A stretch of DNA of 47,715 bases from Nonomuraea harbinensis (GTDB taxonomy: Bacteria; Actinomycetota; Actinomycetes; Streptosporangiales; Streptosporangiaceae): positions 1-47,715 of the forward strand of contig NZ_JAHKRN010000062.1 of NCBI RefSeq assembly GCF_019396385.1. The letters run 5' to 3'. The notes under the pieces were generated by a model. It made no database searches. It was not told the origin of the DNA and worked only from the letters and a program-made list of their open reading frames with translations. This document shows, piece by piece, positions 38,461-45,628 of the stretch. Position 1 is the stretch's first letter. Every line of letters starts with the position of its first letter. A program made the translations under genes and the position numbers.

Positions 38461-38486
38461 AGCCCCGGCTCTTGCGAACCGGGGCT
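38461..38486. terminator. Terminator between the CNNM operon and tRNA-Leu
   Basis: AGCCCCGG and CCGGGGCT form an 8-bp stem with a 10-nt loop. The rightward side ends in CTTCTTC and the leftward side in TTCATCTTTT, so it can stop both the CNNM (or sRNA) transcript and tRNA-Leu. Confidence 0.75.
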
Positions 38487-38533
38487 CTTCTTCGCCAGGG
38501 TGGGTCTGCCGATTTTCATCGACCCTACCGAGG

Positions 38534-38616
38534 TGGGCGAGGAGGGATTTGAACCCTCACGTCCTTTCGGACACACGGACCTGAACCGTGCGCGTCTGCC
38601 GTTCCGCCACCCGCCC
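38534..38616 (-). tRNA. tRNA-Leu(CAG)
   Basis: An 83-nt class II tRNA on the minus strand: acceptor GGGCGGG with CTCGCCC (one G-U pair) and discriminator A, D arm TGGCGGAACGGCAGACGCGC-type, anticodon arm CACGG-TT-CAG-GT-CCGTG, long variable arm, and T arm GGTTCAAATCC. Anticodon CAG reads CUG Leu codons. CCA is not encoded. TGCTAGTGT about 20 nt upstream may be its extended -10. Confidence 0.95.
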
Positions 38617-38669
38617 TTGTGGGTGCGGAGAAACACTAGCACGTAACAGCCACTGGTACTGAACCCGGA

Positions 38670-38675
38670 TACGAT
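38670..38675 (+). promoter_or_regulatory. Candidate -10 box of the fhaA-pknB operon
   Basis: TACGAT lies 142 nt before the fhaA GTG in the gap after tRNA-Leu and fits the actinobacterial TANNNT pattern. No convincing -35 hexamer is seen at 17-18 nt. Confidence 0.3.
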
Positions 38676-38816
38676 CGCATAAGACACGGGAGCGGAGGAG
38701 CTGGGCGCGAGTGCCTCAGGAGCGCCGGGGGCCGCCGCCTCGTGGTTCGAGCGGAGACCGGGCGCCACGCGCGCCGGGGGGCCGCGATCATATGCACGGA
38801 GGAAGGGAGGTACCCG

Positions 38817-39557
38817 GTGGGAGTCCTTCAGCGCTTCGAGCGACGGCTCGAAGGCTTGGTTGAGGGGGCCTTTGCGCGGGCGTTCAAATCTGACCTTCAG
38901 CCGGTCGAGGTCGCCAGCGCGGTGCAGCGGGAGATGGACGAGCGGGCGGCGATCGTCGCCCAGGGCCGTACCCTCGTCCCGAACGACTTCGTGGTGGAGC
39001 TGTCCACGACCGACGCCGAGCGGCTAGAGGTCTACGCCGACAGCATCAGCCACGAGCTGGCCAACCTCGCCAGGGAGTACGCCAAGGAACAGGGCTACTC
39101 CTTCGTGGGACCGGTCCGGGTCCGATTCGAGACGGCGGGCGACCTGGCGGTGGGCTTGTTCCGCATCAGGTCCGGCGTCATCCGGGGCGCGACGGTTGAG
39201 CAGGACGAGATCCGCCAGCCGGCGAGCGACCTGCCCCCGTCACGTCCCAACGCGTTCGGCGGGCGGCCCCGGCTGCTCGTCAGCACCCAGGACGATCCGC
39301 AGGGCGACCGCTCCTACGAGCTCACCACGCCGGTGACCTTGCTGGGGCGCGGCACCGACTGCGATCTTCGTCTCGTCGACCCCGGCGTCTCCCGCCACCA
39401 CGCGGAGCTGCGCGTCGAGGGTCAGCAAGTCGTGCTGGTCGACCTCGGGTCGACCAACGGCACTTTCGTCAACGGCCAGCCGGTACGCAGAATCGAGCTC
39501 CAGAACGGCACGCGAGTGACGCTGGGGCGCACGACTCTGGTGTTCCGGCGCGATTAG
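38817..39557 (+). CDS. fhaA: FhaA, DUF3662 and FHA-domain protein, 246 aa
   Basis: Reader of Thr-phosphorylated partners in cell-envelope control. Residues 1-120 are the DUF3662 domain (LQRFERRLEGLVEGAFARAF ... GYSFVGPVRVRFE). After a short linker the FHA domain (about 160-246) has TLLGRGTDCDLRLVDPGVSRHHAEL with the phosphothreonine-binding Arg, Ser and His, and LGSTNGTFVNG. Mycobacterial FhaA has a long linker between the domains; here it is only about 40 residues. GTG 38817 has GGGAGG 6 nt upstream. First gene of the operon fhaA-fhaB-pstP-rodA-pbpA-pknA-pknB. Confidence 0.95.
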   Translation: MGVLQRFERRLEGLVEGAFARAFKSDLQPVEVASAVQREMDERAAIVAQGRTLVPNDFVVELSTTDAERLEVYADSISHELANLAREYAKEQGYSFVGPVRVRFETAGDLAVGLFRIRSGVIRGATVEQDEIRQPASDLPPSRPNAFGGRPRLLVSTQDDPQGDRSYELTTPVTLLGRGTDCDLRLVDPGVSRHHAELRVEGQQVVLVDLGSTNGTFVNGQPVRRIELQNGTRVTLGRTTLVFRRD

Positions 39558-39574
39558 AGGTAGACAGACGGTCC

Positions 39575-40045
39575 ATGTCCGAGCTCACGCTGCTGCTGAT
39601 CCGGCTCGCATTCCTGGCGGTGCTGTGGTTTTTCGTCATTGCCGCAGTCGGCGTGATCCGGACTGACTTGTTCGGGTCACGTACGGCTCCCGCCGGCCCG
39701 GGCAAAGGGGCCAAACCGGCCAAGCCCGCGCCCAAGCCCAAGAGCAGGAAGGGGGAACCCCGCCAGCTCATCGTGACAGGTGGCCCGCTGCAAGGCACCA
39801 CCATTAATCTCACGGAGACGCCCATCACCATTGGCCGGGCGAACGACGCCACGCTGGTAGTCAGCGACGACTACGCATCCAGCCGGCACGCCCGGCTCTT
39901 TCCCCAGGACGGTCAGTGGATCGTGGAAGATCTCGGCTCTACCAACGGCACGTATCTCGACCGCTCGAAAGTCACCCGCCCGACCCCGGTGCCGCTCGGT
40001 GTTCCGATCCGTGTCGGCAAGACAGTCATTGAATTGCGCAAATGA
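39575..40045 (+). CDS. fhaB: FhaB (FipA), membrane-anchored FHA protein, 156 aa
   Basis: One N-terminal TM helix (about 7-28), a basic Pro/Lys-rich linker (KGAKPAKPAPKPKSRKG), and a C-terminal FHA domain with ITIGRANDATLVVSDDYASSRHARL and LGSTNGTYLD. In mycobacteria FhaB/FipA is a PknA/PknB target that links division to FtsZ/FtsQ. The conserved TPITIGR Thr of the FHA region could be phosphorylated. It starts 17 nt after fhaA and overlaps pstP by 4 nt. Confidence 0.95.
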   Translation: MSELTLLLIRLAFLAVLWFFVIAAVGVIRTDLFGSRTAPAGPGKGAKPAKPAPKPKSRKGEPRQLIVTGGPLQGTTINLTETPITIGRANDATLVVSDDYASSRHARLFPQDGQWIVEDLGSTNGTYLDRSKVTRPTPVPLGVPIRVGKTVIELRK

Positions 40046-41310
40046 CCATCGCACTCCGCTACGCCGCCCGCTCGGACGTCGGCCTCCTCCGCGAAGGAAA
40101 CGAGGACTCGGCGTACGCCAGCGGCCGCCTGCTCGCCGTCGCCGACGGCATGGGCGGGCACGCACACGGCGAGGTGGCGAGCTCCGTCGCCATCGCCGCG
40201 ATGGCCTCTCTCGAAGAGGCCCAGCAGGGGGGTGACCTGCTCAACGCCATCGAGGCAGCCGTACGCGACGCCAATCGCAAGCTGCACGAGATGGTGGGAC
40301 GGGATCCCAGCCTCAAAGGCATGGGCACCACGCTCACCGCCATGCTCTGGAACGGCACCCAGGTCGCGCTGGTGCACGTCGGCGACTCGCGCGCCTACCT
40401 GCTCAGACGCGGGGAGCTCTACCAGATCACCCATGACCACACGCTGGTCCAGCAGCTGGTCGACGACGGGCGCATCACGCCCGAGGAGGCCGCGACGCAT
40501 CCGCAGCGCTCGATCCTGCTGCGGGCGCTCGACGGCAGCGGCGAGGTCGACCCCGACCTGACGCTGCGCGAGGCGCAGGTGGGCGACCGCTACCTCCTCT
40601 GCTCCGACGGGCTGTCCGGGGTGGTGAGCGCGGAGACGCTGCACGCCACGCTGACCAATCTCGACGATCCCGAAGAGGCCGTACGCCAGCTCATCGACCT
40701 GGCCAACCGCGGCGGCGGGCCCGACAACATCACGTGCGTGATCGCCGACGTGCTGGAGATCACCGACGGCCAGCAGGTGCCCGTCGAGGCCTCCGTCGTC
40801 GGCGCCGCGGGCATGACCCGGCTGCACGGCGGCGAGGAGCCGGCGCCGGGGCGAGCGAGCGCGGTGACCGCTCCCCAGCCGGCCATCACCGATGACGACT
40901 ACGACGAGCCGGTCGCGCGAGCGTCCCGCAAGTCGGGCAAGCGTCGCCGGGTGTGGCCCGTGCTGGTCACCGTGCTGTCCGTGGCCGCCGTCGTCACGGG
41001 CGTCGGCGGCTATTTCGGTTGGAAATGGACGCAGGACCAGTTCTTCGTCGGGGCCTGGGCCGACGAAGTGGTCGTCTTCCAGGGCATCCAGCAGGAGGTG
41101 GGCCCCGTTCAGTTCTTCAAGGTGGCCCAGCACACCGGCAAGGCCCTGTCCCGGCTCTCGCCGCCCGACCAGGCCCTGGTCAAGGACGGCATCGAGGTCG
41201 GCGACGTGGCCGAGGGCCTCACCAAGATCAACACGATGAAGTTCGCGGAACCCACCCCCACCGCGAGCGCGTCGCCATCTCCCACTCCCACAAGGACGAA
41301 ACCTCAATAG
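40042..41310 (+). CDS. pstP: PstP, PP2C Ser/Thr phosphatase, 422 aa
   Basis: Dephosphorylates PknA, PknB and their targets. The PP2C domain (about 1-235) has YAARSDVGLLREGNEDSAY, VADGMGGHAHGEVAS and VGDSRAYLLRRGELYQITHDHTLVQ, with the metal-binding Asp residues, and CSDGLSGVVSAE. A juxtamembrane region leads to one TM helix (VLVTVLSVAAVVTGVGGYFGW, about 312-332) and a short external domain with a Thr/Pro/Ser-rich end. Starts with ATG overlapping fhaB's stop; rodA follows immediately (ATG directly after the stop). Confidence 0.96.
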   Translation: MTIALRYAARSDVGLLREGNEDSAYASGRLLAVADGMGGHAHGEVASSVAIAAMASLEEAQQGGDLLNAIEAAVRDANRKLHEMVGRDPSLKGMGTTLTAMLWNGTQVALVHVGDSRAYLLRRGELYQITHDHTLVQQLVDDGRITPEEAATHPQRSILLRALDGSGEVDPDLTLREAQVGDRYLLCSDGLSGVVSAETLHATLTNLDDPEEAVRQLIDLANRGGGPDNITCVIADVLEITDGQQVPVEASVVGAAGMTRLHGGEEPAPGRASAVTAPQPAITDDDYDEPVARASRKSGKRRRVWPVLVTVLSVAAVVTGVGGYFGWKWTQDQFFVGAWADEVVVFQGIQQEVGPVQFFKVAQHTGKALSRLSPPDQALVKDGIEVGDVAEGLTKINTMKFAEPTPTASASPSPTPTRTKPQ

Positions 41311-42705
41311 ATGAGCGAAGTGGCCGCAGCCCCCGTGCCCATGCCCGCCAAGCGACGCATGGCCCAGCTCGTCATGCTCGCGTTCGCGGTCGTGATCACG
41401 ATGGGCGCCTACGCCAACGTCGGGCTGGCGATGGACGGGGCGATCCCCTCGGGCATGCTGACGTACGGCTTGAGCCTGGGCGGCCTGATGCTGGCCGCCT
41501 ACCTCGTGCTCGCCAAGTTCGCGCCGTGGGCCGACCCGCTGATCCTGCCGCTGGTCACGCTGGTCAACGGGCTCGGCCTGGTGATGATCTTCCGGCTGTC
41601 GGAGACCGACTCCACGCTGCCGTCGGCCACGCTCGCCTCGCCCAACACCCAGCTCCTGTGGACGCTCATCGGCATCGTGCTGTTCAGCGTCACCCTGATC
41701 TTCCTGCGTGACCAGCGCGCCCTGCAGCGGCTCACCTACACCGCCGGTGCGCTGGGGCTGCTGCTGCTGGTCTCACCGCTGATCCCGTTCCTCGGCCAGG
41801 AGATCAACGGCGCCCGCATCTGGATCGGCATCGAGGGCGTGGCCCAGCTCCAGCCCGCCGAGTTCGCCAAGCTGGCGCTGGTCGTCTTCTTCGCCGGCTA
41901 CCTCGTGGCCAAGCGCGACGTGCTCGCCCTGGCCGGGCGGCGGCTGCTCTTCATCGACCTGCCGCGCGCCCGCGACCTCGGCCCGGTGCTCATCACCTGG
42001 GGCGTCAGCCTGGGCATCCTGGTCCTGCAGAAGGACCTGGGCTCCTCGCTGCTGCTGTTCGGCACGTTCATCGCGATGCTCTACATCGCCACCCAGCGCA
42101 TCTCCTGGGTGATCATCGGCATCCTGCTCTTCCTGGGCGGCGCGATCATGGCCGGCCTGCTCTTCGACCACGTGCAGATGCGCTGGCGGGCGTTCAATGA
42201 CCCGGGCAACCCCGAGATCTACAACGCGATCGGCGGCAGCGAGCAGCTCATGCAGGGCCTGTTCGCGATGGGCTCCGGCGGCATCCTCGGCTCCGGGCTC
42301 GGCCAGGGCCACCCCGAGCTGATCCCGCTGGCCTTCTCCGACTTCATCTTCCCCGCCACCGGCGAGGAACTGGGCCTGACGGGCCTGATGGCGATCCTCG
42401 TGATCTACGCGCTGATCGTGCAGCGCGGTCTGCGCACCTCGCTCGCCGCCCGCGACCCGTTCACCAAGCTGCTGTCCGTCGGCCTGTCGTTCCTGCTGGC
42501 CTGGCAGATCTTCATCATCGTCGGCGGTGTCACCAACCTCATCCCCCTGACCGGCCTGGTCACCCCCTTCATGTCCCAGGGTGGCTCGGCGCTGCTGTCC
42601 AACTGGATCCTCATCGCGCTGCTCGTGCGCATGTCCGACGCGGCGCGCAGGCCGCCGCCCCAGGCGATCCAGAACGAAGGAATGACGCAGGTGTTCCAGC
42701 GATGA
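41311..42705 (+). CDS. rodA: RodA/FtsW-family SEDS peptidoglycan polymerase, 464 aa
   Basis: Lipid II glycosyltransferase working with the class B PBP encoded next. About 12 TM helices; the SEDS signature regions QEINGARIWIGIEGVAQLQPAEFAKLALVVFFAGYL, KDLGSSLLLFGTFIAMLYIA, GLGQGHPELIPLAFSDFIFPATGEELG and GGVTNLIPLTGLVTPFMSQGGSALLSNW are clear, including the essential Asp-like site near the FIFPATGEELG loop. The order rodA-pbpA-pknA-pknB is conserved across actinobacteria. The end overlaps pbpA (ATGA). Confidence 0.96.
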   Translation: MSEVAAAPVPMPAKRRMAQLVMLAFAVVITMGAYANVGLAMDGAIPSGMLTYGLSLGGLMLAAYLVLAKFAPWADPLILPLVTLVNGLGLVMIFRLSETDSTLPSATLASPNTQLLWTLIGIVLFSVTLIFLRDQRALQRLTYTAGALGLLLLVSPLIPFLGQEINGARIWIGIEGVAQLQPAEFAKLALVVFFAGYLVAKRDVLALAGRRLLFIDLPRARDLGPVLITWGVSLGILVLQKDLGSSLLLFGTFIAMLYIATQRISWVIIGILLFLGGAIMAGLLFDHVQMRWRAFNDPGNPEIYNAIGGSEQLMQGLFAMGSGGILGSGLGQGHPELIPLAFSDFIFPATGEELGLTGLMAILVIYALIVQRGLRTSLAARDPFTKLLSVGLSFLLAWQIFIIVGGVTNLIPLTGLVTPFMSQGGSALLSNWILIALLVRMSDAARRPPPQAIQNEGMTQVFQR

Positions 42706-44159
42706 ACCGGACTATCAAGCGCGCCGCCGTGGCCTGCCTGGCCATGTTCGGCCTCCTGATGATCAACGTGAACGTCCTCCAGGGCGTCCGCGCGCAGAGT
42801 CTGAGCGACGACGCCCGCAACACCCGCAACTTCTACGAGCGGTACGCCGTGCAGCGCGGGCGCATCACCGCGGGCGGCAAGGTCATCGTGGCCCAGTCGA
42901 AGGAGACCAAGGGTGACTTCCGCTTCCTCAGGGAGTATCCCGAGGGCCGCCTGTACGCGCACGTGACCGGCTTCTTCTCGCCCGAGAGCGAGTCGGCCAT
43001 CGAGCGCAGCGAGAACGACCTGCTCGACGGCTCCAGCGCCGACCTGCTGCTGCAGCGCGGCATCGACCTGTTCACCGGCGAGCCGACCAGGGGCGCCAAC
43101 GTCGACCTGACGATCAACCCCGAGGCGCAGAAGGCCGCCTACGACGCGCTGCGCGAGAGCGGCAAGCGCGGCGCCGTGGTGGCGATCGAGCCGAAGACCG
43201 GCGGCATCCTCGCCATGGTCTCGCTGCCCACGTACGACCCGGCCGAGCTGTCGGGCACCAACAAGTCCGAGGTGTTCGGCCGCTACGACGAGCTGGCCAA
43301 GGACAAGAGCCAGCCGCTGCTCAACCGCACCATCGAGAACACCTACCCGCCGGGCTCGACGTTCAAGGTGGTGACCGCCGCCGCCTTCCTGGAGGACGAC
43401 TCCAGCCGCGGCGCCGACACCACCGTGGACGCCCCGCAGGTGCTCGACCTGCCCAACACCACCGCCGACCTGCCCAACTACGGCGGCGCGGCGTGCGGCT
43501 CCGGCCAGGTCACGCTCCGCTTCGCGCTGGAGAGGTCCTGCAACACGCCGTTCGGCAAGATCGGCATCGACCTCGGCCATGAGGCGATGGGCGAGCAGCT
43601 GGAGAAGTTCGGCGCGGGCAAGCCGCTGGCCGTCCCGATGTCGGTGGCCAAGAGCGATTTCGGCCCCAAGGAGGACGCGGCGGCCGTCGCCCAGGCCTCC
43701 ATCGGCCAGCGCAGCAACCAGATGACGCCGCTCCAGATGGCGATGATCGCGGCCGGCATCGCCAACGAAGGCGTGGTCATGAAGCCGTACCTCGTCAACA
43801 AGATCACCGACCCCAACGGCGACACGATCGACGAGGCCGACCCCGAGGAGTTCAGCGAGGCGGTCAGCTCCGAGACGGCGGGCGAGCTCACCGACATGAT
43901 GATCAGCGTCGTGGCCAACGGCACCGCGAACCGCGCGCAGATTCCCGGCGTCCAAGTAGCTGGGAAGACCGGAACCGCCGAGACCGCTCAGGGCCAGCAG
44001 CCGCACGCCTGGTTCATCTCGTTCGCCCCCGCGAACGACCCGAAGATCGCGATCGCGGTGATGGTCGAGTCCGGCGCCGTACGCGGCGGCGGGGAGGCGA
44101 CGGGTGGCGGAACGGCCGCGCCCATCGCGAAAGCGGTGATGGAGGCGGTGCTGAAGTAA
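42702..44159 (+). CDS. pbpA: PbpA, class B penicillin-binding protein, 485 aa
   Basis: Peptidoglycan transpeptidase with one N-terminal TM helix (about 8-27), a dimerization-type domain, and a transpeptidase domain. Catalytic S219-TFK, S279-C-N and K422-TG motifs are all present, so it should be active and beta-lactam sensitive. It cooperates with RodA in elongation or division, and PknB phosphorylates its mycobacterial homologue. ATGA overlap with rodA gives coupling. A TAACGT box 8 nt before the next gene (44167-44172) suggests pknA can also be transcribed separately. Confidence 0.96.
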   Translation: MNRTIKRAAVACLAMFGLLMINVNVLQGVRAQSLSDDARNTRNFYERYAVQRGRITAGGKVIVAQSKETKGDFRFLREYPEGRLYAHVTGFFSPESESAIERSENDLLDGSSADLLLQRGIDLFTGEPTRGANVDLTINPEAQKAAYDALRESGKRGAVVAIEPKTGGILAMVSLPTYDPAELSGTNKSEVFGRYDELAKDKSQPLLNRTIENTYPPGSTFKVVTAAAFLEDDSSRGADTTVDAPQVLDLPNTTADLPNYGGAACGSGQVTLRFALERSCNTPFGKIGIDLGHEAMGEQLEKFGAGKPLAVPMSVAKSDFGPKEDAAAVAQASIGQRSNQMTPLQMAMIAAGIANEGVVMKPYLVNKITDPNGDTIDEADPEEFSEAVSSETAGELTDMMISVVANGTANRAQIPGVQVAGKTGTAETAQGQQPHAWFISFAPANDPKIAIAVMVESGAVRGGGEATGGGTAAPIAKAVMEAVLK

Positions 44160-44180
44160 TGGACGGTAACGTGCTGAATC

Positions 44181-45539
44181 ATGCGGCTCGGTAACCGCTA
44201 TCTCCTGATCTCCCGCATCGCCGCCGGCGGCATGGGGGAGGTTTGGCGTGCCCGCGACGAGCTGCTCGGGCGCGAGGTGGCCGTCAAGGTGCTCCACAGC
44301 CACATCCACGCCGACCCCGCGTTCCGCGGCCGGTTCCGCAACGAGGCGCGCATCACCGCCGGCCTCGCCGACCCCGGCATCGCGCAGATCTTCGACTACG
44401 GCGAGCAGGCCGACCGGGCCTATCTGGTGATGGAGCTGGTGCACGGCGAGCCGCTGTCGACCATCCTGGTCCGCAACGGCCCGCTCGGCGCCGAGGTCAC
44501 CCTCGACGTGCTCCACCAGACGGCCAAGGCGCTGCACGCCGCCCACTCCTCCGGCGTGATCCACCGCGACATCAAGCCGGGCAACCTGCTGGTGACGCAC
44601 GAGGGCACGATCAAGGTGACCGACTTCGGCATCGCCAGGGCCATGGAGGCGGCTCCGGTGACGCAGACCGGCACCGTGCTCGGCACCGCCCAGTACGTCA
44701 GCCCGGAGCAGGCCCAGGGTCTGCAGCTCACGCCCTCGACCGACCTCTACTCCCTGGGCGTGGTGGCCTACGAGTGCCTGTCGGGCCGGGCCCCGTTCCA
44801 CGGCGACAGCGCGGTGGCGATCGCGCTGCGCCACCTCGGCGAGCAGCCGCCGGCGCTGGGCGTCGACGTGCCCGCCCCGGTGCGCGAGCTCGTGGCGGCG
44901 CTGCTGGCCAAGGATCCCGCGCATCGGCCCGGCTCCGCGCGGGAGCTGGCCGATCGCGCGTACGTGCTGCGCGAGTCGCTGTCGGCCGGCGGCGCCGACC
45001 TCGGCTCGCTGACCGACCCCTCGGGCTTCCCGATCCGTCCCCGCCAGGAAGACCGGACGGCGGACGGGCCCGCGGCCATGGGCGCCGAGCCGGTCACGGA
45101 GCTGCAGGAGACGCCGCCGCGGCGCCGGTTCGGGCGGGTGCTGACGACGGCGGCGGCGGCCGGGACCGTCGTGGCCGTGGGTTTCAGCGCGTGGGCGCTC
45201 ACCCCCGCCCCTCAGACTCCGCCGCTCGTCGTTCCGGAGACGACGACGCCTCCGCTGCCTGCTTCCGACAAGCCCCGGCAGAAGCCCTCACGGACCAAAA
45301 CCGAGACCCGTCGGCCTCCTGTGGTTACGGTCAAGTCGTCGAGGCCGGTAGCCTCGCCGTCGGCTACGGTAAGCAAGTCGGCTACGCCGACGACGCAGCC
45401 GACGCCGAGCCCGACCCCGACCCCGACCCGTACCCCGACCCCCACGCCGACCCCGACCCCCACCACGACGCCGACGACCCCGACACCTTCCGCCTCGCCG
45501 GACCCGGGTGACTCGAACCCGCCGAAGGAGGAGACGTGA
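44181..45539 (+). CDS. pknA: PknA-like Ser/Thr protein kinase, 452 aa
   Basis: Membrane kinase controlling growth and division. The kinase domain covers about 7-265: AAGGMGEVW (P loop), catalytic Lys36, HRDIKPGN with Asp130, DFG with Asp148, and a TQTGTVLGTAQYVSPEQ activation segment. One TM helix lies near 315 (TAAAAGTVVAVGFSAWAL). The exterior is a 110-residue Pro/Thr/Ser/Lys-rich tail without PASTA domains; its DNA contains an imperfect CCCGAC repeat (about 45408-45480). TAACGT 8 nt upstream of the ATG suggests an internal leaderless promoter. The stop overlaps a 30-codon frame. Confidence 0.95.
   Translation: MRLGNRYLLISRIAAGGMGEVWRARDELLGREVAVKVLHSHIHADPAFRGRFRNEARITAGLADPGIAQIFDYGEQADRAYLVMELVHGEPLSTILVRNGPLGAEVTLDVLHQTAKALHAAHSSGVIHRDIKPGNLLVTHEGTIKVTDFGIARAMEAAPVTQTGTVLGTAQYVSPEQAQGLQLTPSTDLYSLGVVAYECLSGRAPFHGDSAVAIALRHLGEQPPALGVDVPAPVRELVAALLAKDPAHRPGSARELADRAYVLRESLSAGGADLGSLTDPSGFPIRPRQEDRTADGPAAMGAEPVTELQETPPRRRFGRVLTTAAAAGTVVAVGFSAWALTPAPQTPPLVVPETTTPPLPASDKPRQKPSRTKTETRRPPVVTVKSSRPVASPSATVSKSATPTTQPTPSPTPTPTRTPTPTPTPTPTTTPTTPTPSASPDPGDSNPPKEET
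45395..45480 (+). repeat. Imperfect CCGACC-type hexamer repeat inside pknA
   Basis: The end of pknA consists of tandem variants of CCGACCC/CCGACG encoding a Pro-Thr-rich tail (PTPTRTPTPTPTPT-like). Slippage here would change tail length without affecting the kinase domain when in multiples of three. Confidence 0.6.
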
Positions 45540-45628
45540 CGCGCCAACGGGTCGATGATGGACACCGGCGGCCGCCCCCCGAGCAGGCCGGCACCAAGAT
45601 GAACGGTAAGGGACAGTGCAGGAAATGA
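45536..45628 (+). CDS. 30-aa reading frame coupling pknA and pknB
   Basis: GTG 45536 is preceded by AAGGAGG, 4-5 nt away, one of the best ribosome sites in the window. It overlaps the pknA stop (GTGA), and its own TGA overlaps the ATG of pknB at 45625 (ATGA). The product (MTRQRVDDGHRRPPPEQAG...) is basic, with one Cys and no known domain. About 80 percent of codons end in G or C. It may be a translated linker that passes ribosomes from pknA to pknB, or a real micro-protein; the sequence cannot say which. Confidence 0.5.
   Translation: MTRQRVDDGHRRPPPEQAGTKMNGKGQCRK

Noticed and set aside
38348..38584. Short rightward frame over the spacer and tRNA-Leu
   Set aside because: It runs through the tRNA gene and the terminator.
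38711..38860. Short frame with GGAGGAG upstream before fhaA
   Set aside because: Spacing is too long, the composition is arbitrary and it overlaps the fhaA start without coupling.
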